A stretch of DNA of 64,000 bases from Vulcanisaeta sp. JCM 16161 (GTDB lineage: Archaea; Thermoproteota; Thermoprotei; Thermoproteales; Thermocladiaceae), in the NCBI RefSeq assembly GCF_001316285.1, contig NZ_BBDO01000002.1, forward strand, positions 62,001 through 126,000, given 5' to 3'. The notes beneath the pieces were generated by a model. It was not told where the DNA came from and did no database searches. It was given only the letters and a program-made list of their open reading frames with translations. Positions 27,048 to 37,442 of this stretch are shown here, piece by piece (within the stretch, counting starts at the first letter, position 1; each line of letters opens with the position of its first letter). Made by a program: the position numbers and the translations under genes.

Positions 27048-27202
27048 ACGATGGTTTGTTGCTGAGGATGCATTTAAATCTTTTTAGTATATTCTGGATA
27101 AAGATTTTATAGATCTCTATATTATATTGTAATTGTTCTCTTGTAGAAAGTAAAATGATATCACCATAATTAGAAAATGACATAACTTAATATTGAAGAG
27201 GA

Positions 27203-27263
27203 AGAAAAAAAGAGATATTGTTTGGTTTTAGCCCACGATAGTGGGCCTACCTGATATATCTCT
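27203..27263 (-). ncRNA. Unassigned structured small RNA with its own promoter and terminator
   Basis: Read on the minus strand, an outer stem AGAGATAT/ATATCTCT (27256-27263 with 27211-27218) encloses an inner hairpin GCCCAC-TATC-GTGGGC (27231-27246). The internal loops are 9 and 12 nt. A run of seven T follows the outer stem at once. A strong TATA element (27285-27293) is centred 26 nt before the first base of the outer stem. Promoter, stem ends and T run thus define one RNA of about 55-60 nt. It is not a tRNA, C/D or canonical H/ACA RNA. It could also be a leader or attenuator for the gene starting at 27047. Confidence 0.55.
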
Positions 27264-27284
27264 ACGTTTCTTTATTTTTGCTTT

Positions 27285-27293
27285 TATTTAAAG
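27285..27293 (-). promoter_or_regulatory. TATA box for the structured small RNA
   Basis: CTTTAAATA on the minus strand is preceded by GGAGAAAC (BRE-like). Its centre is 26 nt from position 27263, an A, which is the predicted first transcribed base. Confidence 0.55.
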
Positions 27294-27394
27294 GTTTCTC
27301 CGGTGTTTTCTTTGGAATAGTCCTATCTTTATTATTATTTATTTATTTGCTGTTTGTAAAGTATCGTGCGAAGTAATTAATATTAAATAAGAGT

Positions 27395-27892
27395 TTGGAT
27401 GGGTATTATCACGTGAATATTGAGGATTGTATAGAAGGTGGAATTAAATGCTCGAGGTATTCAGGGGTATTTGATTGCTTGATTGTTCATTTTTGGTTCC
27501 ATGAGCTTGAGTTGACGGTTGAGTTTATTATAAATAATGATGGGTTGCTCAACTCGTTAATAGTTGATGGGCCGATTTTCCGAGGCCCAGGTAACTATGT
27601 TCAGGTTAGGTTTGAGGTTTATACGAAGTACTCATCCATATATAATAACGTCGTTCGTAATAAGGAGGGTGGTGATATCCTCGTGCGGATAATATGCAGG
27701 GGAGTTAGGAGGGAGTTATTGATGAGTTATGGTAATGAGGATTTCATAGACAATCCATGTAAATACGCCGTTGAGATGAGAAGTAAGGCGAGTAGCCCCA
27801 GTGACGATTTAACGCTGAGAGTAATCAATGACATAATGAGAAGCCTTAAGGTAGTGTCTACGGAACAAGTCTCCGATTTATTATCATGCTGA
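27395..27892 (+). CDS. Hypothetical protein, 165 residues
   Basis: I do not recognise this protein. It begins at a TTG (27395) or at GTG 27413 and reads as a beta-rich soluble domain (VHFWFHELELTVEFIINNDG, NYVQVRFEVYTKYSS and ILVRIICRGVRREL) with five scattered cysteines. A helical tail follows (TLRVINDIMRSLKVVSTEQV SDLL). Codon use matches neighbouring genes, and the frame is open for its full length. It ends 12 nt before the convergent aminotransferase gene. Confidence 0.5.
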   Translation: MDGYYHVNIEDCIEGGIKCSRYSGVFDCLIVHFWFHELELTVEFIINNDGLLNSLIVDGPIFRGPGNYVQVRFEVYTKYSSIYNNVVRNKEGGDILVRIICRGVRRELLMSYGNEDFIDNPCKYAVEMRSKASSPSDDLTLRVINDIMRSLKVVSTEQVSDLLSC

Positions 27893-27904
27893 CTGATTTA
27901 AACC

Positions 27905-29120
27905 CTAACCCTCAACAGCCTTTCTAATCCTCTCCATGCCCTCCCTAATCAACTTCTCATCAAGTGCAAAGCTCAGTCTCACATATTCCCTACCCATGTT
28001 AGTTTCTGAGAAGGCTGTTCCAGGCAGTACAACGACGCCATAATTCTCAAGAAGCCAATCAGCAAATCTCTCGACATCCATTCCCAATTTATCAAGTATC
28101 TTCTTAACCCTTGGATACATATAGAAGGCACCCGTACTCCTCCAAACCTCAATGCCCGGTATTTTACTCAATTCCTCATACATCACATCCCTCCTCCTCC
28201 TGAACAACTCGATCATAGTCCTGGAACTCCTCCAAGATGCCTCATTCCTAAGGCCTCAACGCCGGCCTTCTGCGCAATACTTGGTGGGCAACTATACGTG
28301 TTAGCCGCCAATCTCCTTATCGGCTCAATAACCTCCCTACTTGCCACTAAATAACCGAGTCTCCAACCAGTCATTGAGAACGTTTTGCTGAAGCCATTGG
28401 TATAGAGCACATAATTCCTCCACTCAGGCTCAAGCTCTAGAACGCTCTTGAAGGCCCCTGGCTCATAGACGAAGTTATCATATATCTCATCAACAATAAC
28501 CAGTAATTTATAGTCCTTAGCGATCTCAAGGAGCTTCATAACCTCCTCAGCCTAAAGATGGCGCCTGTTGGATTGTGCGGATTGTTTATCACGATGGCCT
28601 TGGTCCTCGGAGTTATTGAATTCTCCATGTTCTCTAAATCGAGTCTAAACCCCTCCTCTGGATTGAACTTCATGGAGACGTAGATGGGCTTACCGCCAAA
28701 GAACTTCGTCAGCTCAGGATAGGCCGGGTATGTTGGGTCCGGTATTATCACCTCGTCGCCTGGCCTTATATAGGCCGCTATGGCTAAGAAAATGGCCGTC
28801 TTAGTCCCTGTGGTCACAATGACCTCGTCAGGCCTAACGCCAGCGTGGTACCTGTAATTAAGGTAATCAGCAATGGCCTCCCTAAGCTCCCTTATGCCCT
28901 CCGTCTCCGTATACCCAGTGAACCTCTCATCAAGTGCCCTCTTTGCCGCATTCACTATGTTATCAAACGTCGGTATATCAGGCTGGCCAATACCAAATGA
29001 TATAACCTTAACACCCCTCCTCTCAGCAACCTCACGCGCCTTTGCCAAATACGTGAAGGCCTTCTCCCCCTGCAACTCCTTAACCGTGTCCTTTAGGTAA
29101 TCATTAATTGGATTCATCAA
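27905..29120 (-). CDS. Class I/II aminotransferase (aspartate-type), two frameshifts
   Basis: This PLP-dependent transaminase of about 405 residues is related to archaeal aspartate/aromatic aminotransferases. N-terminal part: ISFGIGQPDIPTFDNI, TGYTETEGIRELREAIADYL, IVTTGTKTAIFLAIAAYI, PDPTYPAYPEL and NNPHNPTGAIF. After a shift near 28545: VIVDEIYDNFVYEP and NGFSKTFSMTGWRLGYL, with the Schiff-base Lys. After another near 28225: STGAFYMYPRV and RLSFALDEKLIREGMERI. All core motifs are present, including the Asp binding the PLP ring. The amino-acid specificity cannot be fixed from motifs alone. Confidence 0.88.
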
Positions 29121-29242
29121 TTGGCATTACAATAGCCTCTTAATAACTATTTTTCAACAAATAATCTACATCACACTAATTACTACTATATAACATGCGG
29201 TTTTGAACATGGGCAGTAAGAATAAAGTTCAAAACTATTCAA

Positions 29243-29611
29243 TCACTCCAGTGGTTTTAACGACATGTCATCCTCATAGGAAATCACGCATATGAACTCA
29301 GCCTCATCATTACCAACATTCTCAATCGCATGGGGCTCGTACGGGCCCGTAAAGAAGAAATCACCCGGACCAAGCTCATAGACCTTACTATCAATTCTAA
29401 CCCTGAGCCTTCCCTTAAGTATCACAACAGCCTCAGTATACTTATGATTATGCAGAGGCATAATACCGCCAGGCCTAACTATGAACCTCCTAACCGCATA
29501 CTTAGATCCATGATCCTTAGTTATTAACCACTGAACGTAAAAGCCCCTCGTTCCCCTTAGTATTTTTGAAACGTCCTCAAGCGGTACATTATTTATATTA
29601 CCAACAATCAC
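29243..29611 (-). CDS. Cupin-domain protein
   Basis: This 122-residue single cupin barrel has metal-ligand motif 1 MPLHNHKYTEAVVILKGRLR V and motif 2 GDFFFTGPYEPHAIENVG. The two His and Glu of motif 1 and the His of motif 2 are in place, so it probably binds Fe, Mn or Zn. Possible roles are sugar isomerase, dioxygenase or a sensor; none can be chosen. It is intact and stands alone, with 120 nt to the aminotransferase gene. Confidence 0.8.
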   Translation of the reverse strand: MIVGNINNVPLEDVSKILRGTRGFYVQWLITKDHGSKYAVRRFIVRPGGIMPLHNHKYTEAVVILKGRLRVRIDSKVYELGPGDFFFTGPYEPHAIENVGNDEAEFICVISYEDDMSLKPLE

Positions 29612-29650
29612 GATTAATTAATTAACAATAAGAGTAATTAAACAGTACTG

Positions 29651-29785
29651 TCACATTGGCACTCGCCGTACAAATGCATAGTACCTACTGTATTCTTGAA
29701 CATTATCTGTATACATATATCTATTGGTATCCTCATTTGAGCTGTTCCTCCTTAGATTATTTTTATCAAACTTTATTCTAATCAT
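29651..29785 (-). CDS. Small leaderless ORF, 44 residues
   Basis: A short open frame starts MIRIKFDKNNLRRNSSNE and ends FVRRVPM at 29651. It fills most of a 230-nt gap between the cupin and the serine hydrolase genes. The main support is the promoter: TATA element TTTTTAAAG (29809-29817 region) is centred about 27 nt before the A of its ATG, the arrangement of leaderless archaeal genes. I recognise no homologue. The composition (basic, Tyr- and Asn-rich) is compatible with a nucleic-acid-binding microprotein. An overlapping alternative frame has an AAGGAGGA ribosome site and 32 residues. Confidence 0.3.
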   Translation of the reverse strand: MIRIKFDKNNLRRNSSNEDTNRYMYTDNVQEYSRYYAFVRRVPM

Positions 29786-29844
29786 ACGAGTACCATATAA
29801 CGAAGCTCTTTAAAAATCTTTCTACGAAGACAGGCCTTAACTCC

Positions 29845-31201
29845 TCATTCCCGTTTTATAAATTTAAATCTCTCATAAATGAGGACCACCCTGCCACCTT
29901 CTATAAAGAACTCAGCAGGTATCTTAGCGCCATTCATTAACGTGTAAAACCTGGCATAATCCCTCCTTACCTCATCAGGCACGAGAATCGTTGTTTCCTC
30001 AGTATACTTAGTTACGCTCCTCATTATTAGGTAATCTCCCTGACCCTGTATTGAGACCCTTACGGTGCCCCCATAAGTCTCGTAAGTGCCTTCAAGTCTC
30101 TTGTTAATGCTTTCGATGATGAATGATCTTAGCTCATTTGGGTCATGGCCAAGTAATTTACTTAATACGTAAATTCCCATCTTCGATAAGGAGTAACCCT
30201 CGGCATTCGCCATTATGATGACCCCCAATCTCTCACTTGGTACATAGGCCATATCCGCTGTATAAACACCAACATTACCACTATGCTCAACTAATTTTCT
30301 ACCATAGAAGTCCTGACTTATTATTAACCCATAGCCGTATTTCTCATCGCCAATGATTCTCCAGGGAACGTCTATATACCCTCTCAGCAGTCTCAATCAA
30401 CTCCTTACTCACTATCCTAACGCCATTGAGCTCACCCCTGTTAATGAGCATTGATACATACCTGGCCATGTCGATTACATTACTTAGTAATCCACCATCG
30501 GAGGTTATGCCAAATGGAAACCTACTTGGTATGTGCCTACCCTCCTTATCGATTATGTATGGAGTTGCAGCATCAGGATCCCTGAGAACCTCCTCGGCTG
30601 TGAAGTACGTCCTGGTCATGCCAAGCGGCTTAAGTATTTTCTCCCTAACAAAGTCCTCATAGGGCATTCCACTAACCCTCTTAATTATTAGGCCCAGAAT
30701 TACATAACCCTCATTAAGGTAAAAGAACCTCTCGCCAGGCTTCGCAATAGCCCAATCAGAGGCATTCCTCATGAACGTTAGTACATCCTCGGGTGTGGCC
30801 AGTGGTAACCAATTACTATCAAGGCCGAGTGCACCATTTATGTAGGCCTCTGCATAACCAAGTGCGGGTAATCCACTGCTGTGCGTTAGTAGGTGGTGTA
30901 TCGTGACCGTGCCCATTGGGTTCAACTTAATCGGTACGTACTTATCGACTGGATCCCCAAGGCTTAACCTACCCTCCTCAACGAGCCTTAGTATTGCCAA
31001 TGCGGTGAAGGACTTCGTTATTGAACCAATACCATAAATTGTCCGTGGCGTTGCAGGTAATCCCTTATCAACATCCCTAAAGCCAAAGCCCCTGGCATAG
31101 ATTAACTCGCCGTCCCTAACAACACCAATGCTTAGGCCAGGTAGTCTCGACTCCCTAATTTTATCGAGAATGAATTCCTCGATTTCCCCGAAATCCATCA
31201 A
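29845..31201 (-). CDS. Serine hydrolase, beta-lactamase class C/esterase family, one frameshift
   Basis: This penicillin-binding-protein-like hydrolase has about 451 residues. The catalytic SxxK is in IYGIGSITKSFTALAILR, the tyrosine motif is YLNEGYVILG, and the first lines (ILDKIRESRLPGLSIGVVRD GELIYARGFG) match family PF00144. At about 30370 the frame shifts and the second part follows (WRIIGDEKYGYGLIISQDFY then LVEHSGNVGVYTADMAY, where HSG is the KTG-equivalent). A beta-rich C-terminal domain follows. In archaea such proteins are usually esterases or D-aminopeptidases. There is no signal peptide. Confidence 0.85.
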
Positions 31202-31225
31202 TAAATTAATAACCCAAGGATTAAA

Positions 31226-32243
31226 TTAACCTAATTGCGGTATTAATTCCCTGACATCGCAGGAGATCTCCCTTGTAATTTCATACCTATAGTCATTACC
31301 TGCCTTAACAACGCCCATCGATTCCAGGTACTTAACGAGGGCTGCCGTCTCTGTTAATGCCATGTACTTATTCATTGGGTCGAGTTCCATATACCTCTTA
31401 TTATCCATCCACTTAAGCCTATTCGTTATTTCAAATATTGTTAGTTCATCATTCCTTAATGCATTTAATACCTCGCATAGCCTTGAGACCCTGTGCGTGA
31501 TAATTTCGTTTATCCTATCATTAACATTGCATATCTCATACTCATGACCTGGGTATAAACAATTAAGGCTCATATTCCTAATCTTAATCAATGAGTTCAA
31601 GTAATCAAGAAGTGGATTACCTGGGTTTATTGGAGTTAAGCCACGTGGGTTGTTATTGTGGGTAGTATTAAGTCGCCCGTAAATGCAAGCTATAATCATC
31701 AAGTACTATTGATATATGACCTGGCGAGTGACCTGGCGTTAATAATACGTGCAACCCCTCAATATGTTCCTCCTCATTACCGATGATGATGTCCGGATTT
31801 GCAGCACTCAATCTCCTTCTGCTTGACAAGCCACTAATCACATTTTTATAAAGTTCCATCTCATTATTAGGGACTCCATAATACTCCGATAGTTCCAGGA
31901 ATTCCTTAATGAATAAATCCCTATTAAGCATCTTTAGGACCTGCTCATAATCCCTCCTATGCATGACCACACTTAGACCAAGCCTACTACGTAATTCATT
32001 GGCTAGACCAGTATGGTCAATGTGCATATGCGTAATAAATAACGTGCCCAACCTGCAATTCGGTATTTTACTCAACTCATTAATTAGTGGATTAAGAAGC
32101 TCAGTGTTTGGGTAGCCAGCGTCGATCATTACGCATTCACCATCTCTCCTTACTACATATGAAAACACATAACCAGGCTCCATGGGCATGGATATCCTTA
32201 GTTGATAAACGAGACCATCAACCTTCTCAATAAGCCCTATCAT
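31226..32243 (-). CDS. MBL-fold metallo-hydrolase, at least two frameshifts
   Basis: The N-terminal metallo-beta-lactamase domain has TLFITHMHIDHTGLANEL (HxHxDH zinc motif), MIDAGYPNT and LLTPGHSPGHISIVLDDY. A frame change near 31675 leads through AFTGDLILP, the metal-bridging Asp strand, into a frame open to 31226 (LNCLYPGHEYEI then NDRINEIITHRVSRLCEVL). The C-terminal part is a helical or winged domain as in glyoxalase II-like and LACTB2-like proteins (about 335 residues). It is intracellular and the substrate is unknown. The gene is 25 nt upstream of the serine hydrolase start on the same strand, so the two may form an operon. Confidence 0.82.
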
Positions 32244-32272
32244 TGCCCTATGAAGGGGTTAATTTATTTATT

Positions 32273-32931
32273 TTAAGTTATTTGTCGACAATAAACGTAG
32301 CCGTAATCCTCATATGCACGTCCAACAAAGGTGCACTTAAAATCCCTATTTAATACCCTGAGGAGCTCCTTAACGGGTATACCCGTAACCCACCTATGGT
32401 ACTCAAAGATCAACTCCCTAAATAACTTAACGTGCTCATAATCATTTAATATAACGTCATACTCACAACCCTCACAATTCATCTTCAGAACATCAGGATG
32501 CACATTGGTCTCATTGATGATCTCACCCAGCGTAATCAACCTAACCCTGGCACCATTGACGCACATACTGCCGTTAATTATAGGCCGAAGTAAGTAGCCA
32601 TTATACTCCCTAGGTCAAGGTCCATGGAGACACAGGTCACGCCGGAGGCACTACCAAGTGCCGCATTAATGGGTATCACCCTATTGATTAATCCATTTAA
32701 TTCGACATTCCTAATAAGCTCCCTGAACGCCTTAGGATGCGGTTCAACAGCCACAACCCTATTCGCACCCCTCATTATGAAGTAAATCGCTGTATCACCT
32801 ATGAATGCGCCAACATCGACCACGTCCTTACCCCTGAAATTGACCACTCCATACCTATCATTATATATCGATAGATAATCGGCGTAATAACCCATGACCA
32901 CGTAATAATCAATAAAAGATAATTTTGGCAT
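32273..32931 (-). CDS. FkbM-family methyltransferase, one frameshift
   Basis: This S-adenosylmethionine-dependent methyltransferase has about 219 residues. Motif I is DVGAFIGDTAIYFIMRGANR, followed by VVAVEPHPKAFRELIRNVEL N, typical of FkbM. After a shift near 32575, the second frame has VLKMNCEGCEYDVI, the family signature in which the acidic loop precedes ELIFEYH. FkbM members often methylate sugar hydroxyls of glycans or lipids, which would suit cell-surface glycan synthesis, but no glycosyltransferase is adjacent. It is divergent from the NCS1 permease gene. Confidence 0.8.
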
Positions 32932-33022
32932 TTTCTGCCTAGCCCAACTAGTTTATCCGTGATTACTTAACGTATGTTTTTGCCATATAATGCTTACTTC
33001 CCCATTTGCTCTTCTCTGTCTA

Positions 33023-34350
33023 ATGACATCGATAATAGAAAGGCTCGGCATAGAACACATACCAGACTCAATGAGGCATGGCAGGACCATGTACCAATTC
33101 ACGCTGTGGTTCGCAAGTAACCTAACCGTAGCCGACTACGCCCTAGGACCAATACTATATATGCTGGGCCTACCAATACCCTGGCTGGTGCTCGCCTCGT
33201 GCTCGGTAATGTACTTGGTGGTTTATTGGTTGGGTTATTGGCAGCCATGGGGCCTACCTATGGCTATCCGCAGATAATGATTTCAAGGGCTGCCTACGGC
33301 AGGGTCGGAAACCTGCCCTTTGCGGTGGCGAATTGGGTTAGTACGCTTGGTTGGTTCTCCGTAAATGCAATAATTGGTGGCTACATAATTAATTACGTGG
33401 ACCCAAAAATCCCGCTCTACGCTGCAATACTCATAACCGTGCTAACCCAATTCATAATTGCACTCTTTGGCTATGACATAATACATAGATCCGAGTACGT
33501 ACTATCAATGGTGCTTGGGGTGATGTTTGCCGTTTCCCTAGCCCTATCACTATCAAAGCCACACCTATTAAGCACATATGTTAGGAATGCCTCGTTTAAC
33601 CCATTCAACTTCGCAATAGCGTTAGCAACAGTATTCAGCTACATAATGTCCTGGGGTCCATACGCCAGTGATTATTCACGTTACCTCCCTGAAAACACCA
33701 GCAGGCTAAGGATAATAGCCTACGCAGCCCTGGGCGGCATATTGGCTAGCCTATGGAGTGAGGTCGTGGGCTTCGCCGTCAGTGCAGCGACTGGGAATAC
33801 GAGTGGACTACCAACTGTGCTTGTTCAGTTTATGAGTAGTTACGGTATTGCCTACGCCATAATAGCCATTATAGCCTTATTCCTAGGCGCGCTGGCCGCT
33901 AACGTCCTTAACATATACACAAATTCCCTATCCGCCCTGGCAGTATATAACAGGGCAAGGAGGTGGCAGGCGTTAGTAGCTGGCGCGGTAGTTGGTACAT
34001 TAATGGCGGTACTCGGTGGGTTAAACTTCGTTGGTTACTACGAGGGCTTCCTACTATTCCTTGACTACTGGATAACGCCCTGGATCGGAATACTACTGGT
34101 GATGTTCTACGTAAATAAAACCAGGGATTGGAAACTCGTGGAAAACGGACCGAAGGTAATTTGGAAGGCACTACTCGCCTACATAATTGGCCTATTAATC
34201 TCGGTACCATTCATGAACCTAAACGCCGCAACAGGAGGCTTAATACCCTTCACAGGCCCAGTAGCCAACGCCCTAGGCGGTGCCGACATAAGCTACTTCA
34301 TATCGTTTATAATAGCATCAATAATATATTTAATTATTGCACAAAAATAA
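33023..34350 (+). CDS. NCS1 nucleobase/cation symporter, one frameshift
   Basis: This transporter of the cytosine/purine/allantoin permease family has about 443 residues and 12 helices. Typical segments are MRHGRTMYQFTLWFASNLTV AD in helix 1 and GPTYGYPQIMISRAAYGRVG NL, then WGPYASDYSRYLPENTS and the helix-8 region NIYTNSLSALAVYNRARRW. The frame breaks near 33205 within SVLGNVLGGLLVGLL. I take ATG 33023 as the start, since the 11 residues before it (from ATG 32990) are not conserved-looking. It probably imports uracil, cytosine or a purine with Na+ or H+. Confidence 0.88.
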
Positions 34351-34394
34351 AATATATTTAATTTTTTTAATTTAACTATTCTAAGTTAAATAAC

Positions 34395-36280
34395 TTACCT
34401 TCTTCTCCTTCTTACGGCTAACCATGCGACAATCGCTATTATTACTATAATAACCACAACGATTATTATTGTAATAAGCAATGATGAACTAATGGAAACA
34501 GCAGGCTTTGGCTTAACGGCAGATACAGGCTTTAGCCCAAGCACAACCCATACCTCACCAGAGCCGGACCAGGGTGACGGCCATGCAACTCCTGGATTAT
34601 TCTGATTGGGCCAGCCAACCCAGTACTTGGTTGAGTATCCGTACCATGCCGAACCATATACCAATGGTATAACGGGAACAGTCTGTAGGAATATCTCCTC
34701 AAGCTTTGAGTAAAGTGGTAATACAGCGCTTAAGTTATTTGGATTAGTATACATTAATTGCTGAACTAACAGGTTGTATGTTAAGTTATTAAATCTCTCA
34801 AAATCGCACCAAGCAATGGTTGGCGAAACACAGCCCCAGTAATAACCCCAGTTATTAAAGTACGTCACTGGTAAAAGACCTGATGGGTTCCATAGAGCTG
34901 CTTGGAAATGACCGGTTTGAAGGTCTGACCAGAATGTTGACCAACTAGGCGTAACAACGGTTGCATCAATACCAACGGCCTGTAACATCTCGGCTATTAA
35001 CTCTGCCTGCTCATCCCAATCAGTCCAACCTGCCGGTGCCATTATTGTTAATGAAAGTACTGTGCCATTTGGCGTCACCCAATAACCTTGTGCATTCTTA
35101 TGGAACCCTAAGTTCTCAAATATTGCTATAGATTCATTTGGGTCATAGTACCAACCATATTCCTTAAGTATTGTTGTATTAATAACCTCTTGGAAGTATG
35201 GACCGAAGGCATTAAATAACTCCGTGGTTGGGCCTAGCCATGCTCCATCAGGAATCTCTTGGTTATTCTCGGCAATAACGGCCAATTCTGTCGTGTTTAT
35301 CGCAAATGCGACTGCCCTTCTAACTGCTGGTATGTCCCATGGATACTGCTGATAATTAATCCATAAGGCAACCACATTTATTGGTACTTGATACGGCGGA
35401 TGCGTATAGAACGTATAAAAGCTCTCATTATAATACTGCCAAACATTCATTATAAAGAAGCCATTCCAATCAAGCATTCCCTGAGCAATTAATGAAGGTA
35501 CTTGAACGTTGCTTGTCGCAACCATACTAACTATGTATTCAGGTGGGTAATCTGGATTTATACCAAAGACTTTCCAACCCCACCAATTCGGGTTCTTTAT
35601 GTAGACCTGCTCAGTATCACTGTAGTAATAGCCTTCATATGGTCCATCACTTATTGTGTATGGCGGCGAAGTTGCTGGTGGGTTTGTCCACGTACATGGA
35701 TTAGAAACACCTGACCAGACGTTGGCTGGTACCACCTGCATATCCGTTAATATCTCCTGGTAAAGGGCATACCAATTAATTGCACCATTGAACACTAACA
35801 TGACTGATGTATTATTAAGGGCAACGGCATTTTTCAACGCACCAGTCCAGCTACCCCACACCCAACTCCACCTTGTGCATGTGTAATTCTTACCTAATTC
35901 AAGTGTAAATACTACGTCTTGAGCCGTAACTGGCTGTCCATTTGACCACGTGGCTTGCGGCCTAAGGTTGATTATAACTGCCGTTGAATTATACACACTC
36001 ATTGATTGAGCAAGCAAGGGAATCAATGAATCGTTAAATGGATCATAAGTAAACAGCGTTAAATAGACGAGATACAACTCCTCACTCGTTGGCGGATAAA
36101 CTATTGGATTAAAGCCATTACTTGGTGGCGACCACATAGCACCACCTATGTATAATGTCTCATTTCTTGGAAAGGTCAATGTTTGTTGAGCATAACTCCT
36201 TGGTATTGAGATAAGTACTACTACGAGCACTATAGCTAGGGCTATTAGTACGTATTTGCAAAAAAAACTTTACTTAACAT
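34395..36280 (-). CDS. Opp/Dpp-type ABC substrate-binding protein, frameshift in signal peptide
   Basis: This extracellular solute-binding protein family 5 member (about 625 residues) probably binds cello- or other oligosaccharides, as Opp-type binding proteins do in Sulfolobales. The signal peptide reads MLSKVFF, then, after a shift in a run of eight T (A on the plus strand, 36260-36267), KYVLIALAIVLVVVLISIP. The mature part has PLLAQSMSVYNS, TWSNGQPVTAQDVVFTLE, IPAVRRAVAFAINTTELAVI and many aromatic residues suited to sugar stacking. A C-terminal helix (SLLITIIIVVVIIVIIAIVA) with RRRRR anchors it to the membrane. It is divergent from its permease genes. Confidence 0.9.
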
Positions 36281-36415
36281 CAGAAAATTTGTACATATAA
36301 TAAAGATATTTAAATATTGAGGGTATTATGGATATACCCAATAATACTCCTAATACCCTTAATTACTAATTTTACCAACAAAACTTTAAAGCATTTAATG
36401 AATTAATTATTGATT
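36281..36415. promoter_or_regulatory. Divergent promoter region of the glucan importer
   Basis: This 135-nt AT-rich region lies between the binding-protein gene (minus) and the permease operon (plus). It contains AATATTGAGGGTATTATGG and GGATATACCCAATAATACTCC, in which GGGTATTAT and ATAATACTC/ATACCC are partly inverted, and this could be an operator. TATA-like AAAGATATTTAAATATTG (about 36303-36320) and AAACTTTAAAGC (about 36380-36391) serve the two directions. Confidence 0.4.
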
Positions 36416-37442
36416 ATGGTTGCTACTTATGTTCGATATTTAATTAGGAGATTTTTTTGTCTACGTATTAATTTGGTTCGTGGCTAATAGTCTCGTGTTT
36501 TTACTGCCTAGGTTATTGCCAATAAATGTTGCTAATATAATAGTTGGCAGGTTAGAAAGTGCTGCCATTGGTTCAGCAGGAACCTACTCGCCCCAGGCTC
36601 TTCAGAAGTTATATAATTTTGTTTATCAATATTTTGGGTTAAATCAACCTTTATATATTCAATTCATTGATTATTGGAAGGGTATTTTTCAAGGCAATTT
36701 CGGTATTTCCGCATGGCTATTTCCTGAACCAGTTATTAAAATAATAAGTGGCATAGTATTTTACGACCTTGCGCTGCTCATTCCAGCAATATTCCTTGGA
36801 TTTTGGGCTGGTAACAAGCTTGGCGCCATAGCCGCCTTCAATAGGCATGTTGATAGAATATTAATGCCCATTCTATACTTCATTGCATATTCGCCATACT
36901 ATTGGTTTGCAATGCTATTAATAACGATCTTTACATTCTATCTAAAATTACTTCCATCATCGTTCACGACAGAGTACACATTTACAATGCCAACGTTTAC
37001 GTGGAGCTTCATATTAACATTCCTTAAGGAGTGGATATTACCATTCTTATCGGTATTTCTGGTATCCATTGGACAGTGGGCCATTGGCATGAGGGCCAAC
37101 ATCGTTAGTGAGCTTGGTAGCAATTATATAACCTATTCTGAGTCCTTGGGCATTAGATACGATATTATTAGAAACTATGCTTATAGAAATGCGTCATTAC
37201 CTCAATATTCAGGCTTAGCCATTAACTTAGGCTTAATTTTTGTCAGCGCCGGTGCTGTGGAGTTTATATTTATGTATCCAGGGATGGGTTGGATCATTTG
37301 GAACGCCATAACAAACCTTGATTACTTCTTAATGGAGGGTGCCTTGTTCTACGTGATAACCATGGTAGTAATTGCAAACTTCCTAATTGAGATTGTTTAT
37401 ATTATTATTGATCCAAGGGTGAGGGTAGGTACATATGCCTGA
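36416..37442 (+). CDS. ABC permease DppB/OppB-like, frameshift in a T7 run
   Basis: This is the first permease of an Opp/Dpp-type importer, about 342 residues. From ATG 36416 the protein starts MVATYVRYLIRRFF. The frame then shifts inside seven T (36453-36459) and continues VYVLIWFVANSLVFLLPRLL P, as expected for the DppB N-terminal helix. Later come YFGLNQPLYIQFIDYWKGIF QGNFG, the six membrane helices and the EAA-loop region (MRANIVSELGSNYITYSESL G). It overlaps the start of the next permease gene by 8 nt. Genes 36416-40273 form one operon. Confidence 0.9.

Noticed and set aside
27211..27263. Reading the structured RNA as an H/ACA guide
   Set aside because: The distance from the upper stem to any ACA is wrong and there is no kink-turn in the 4-nt loop.
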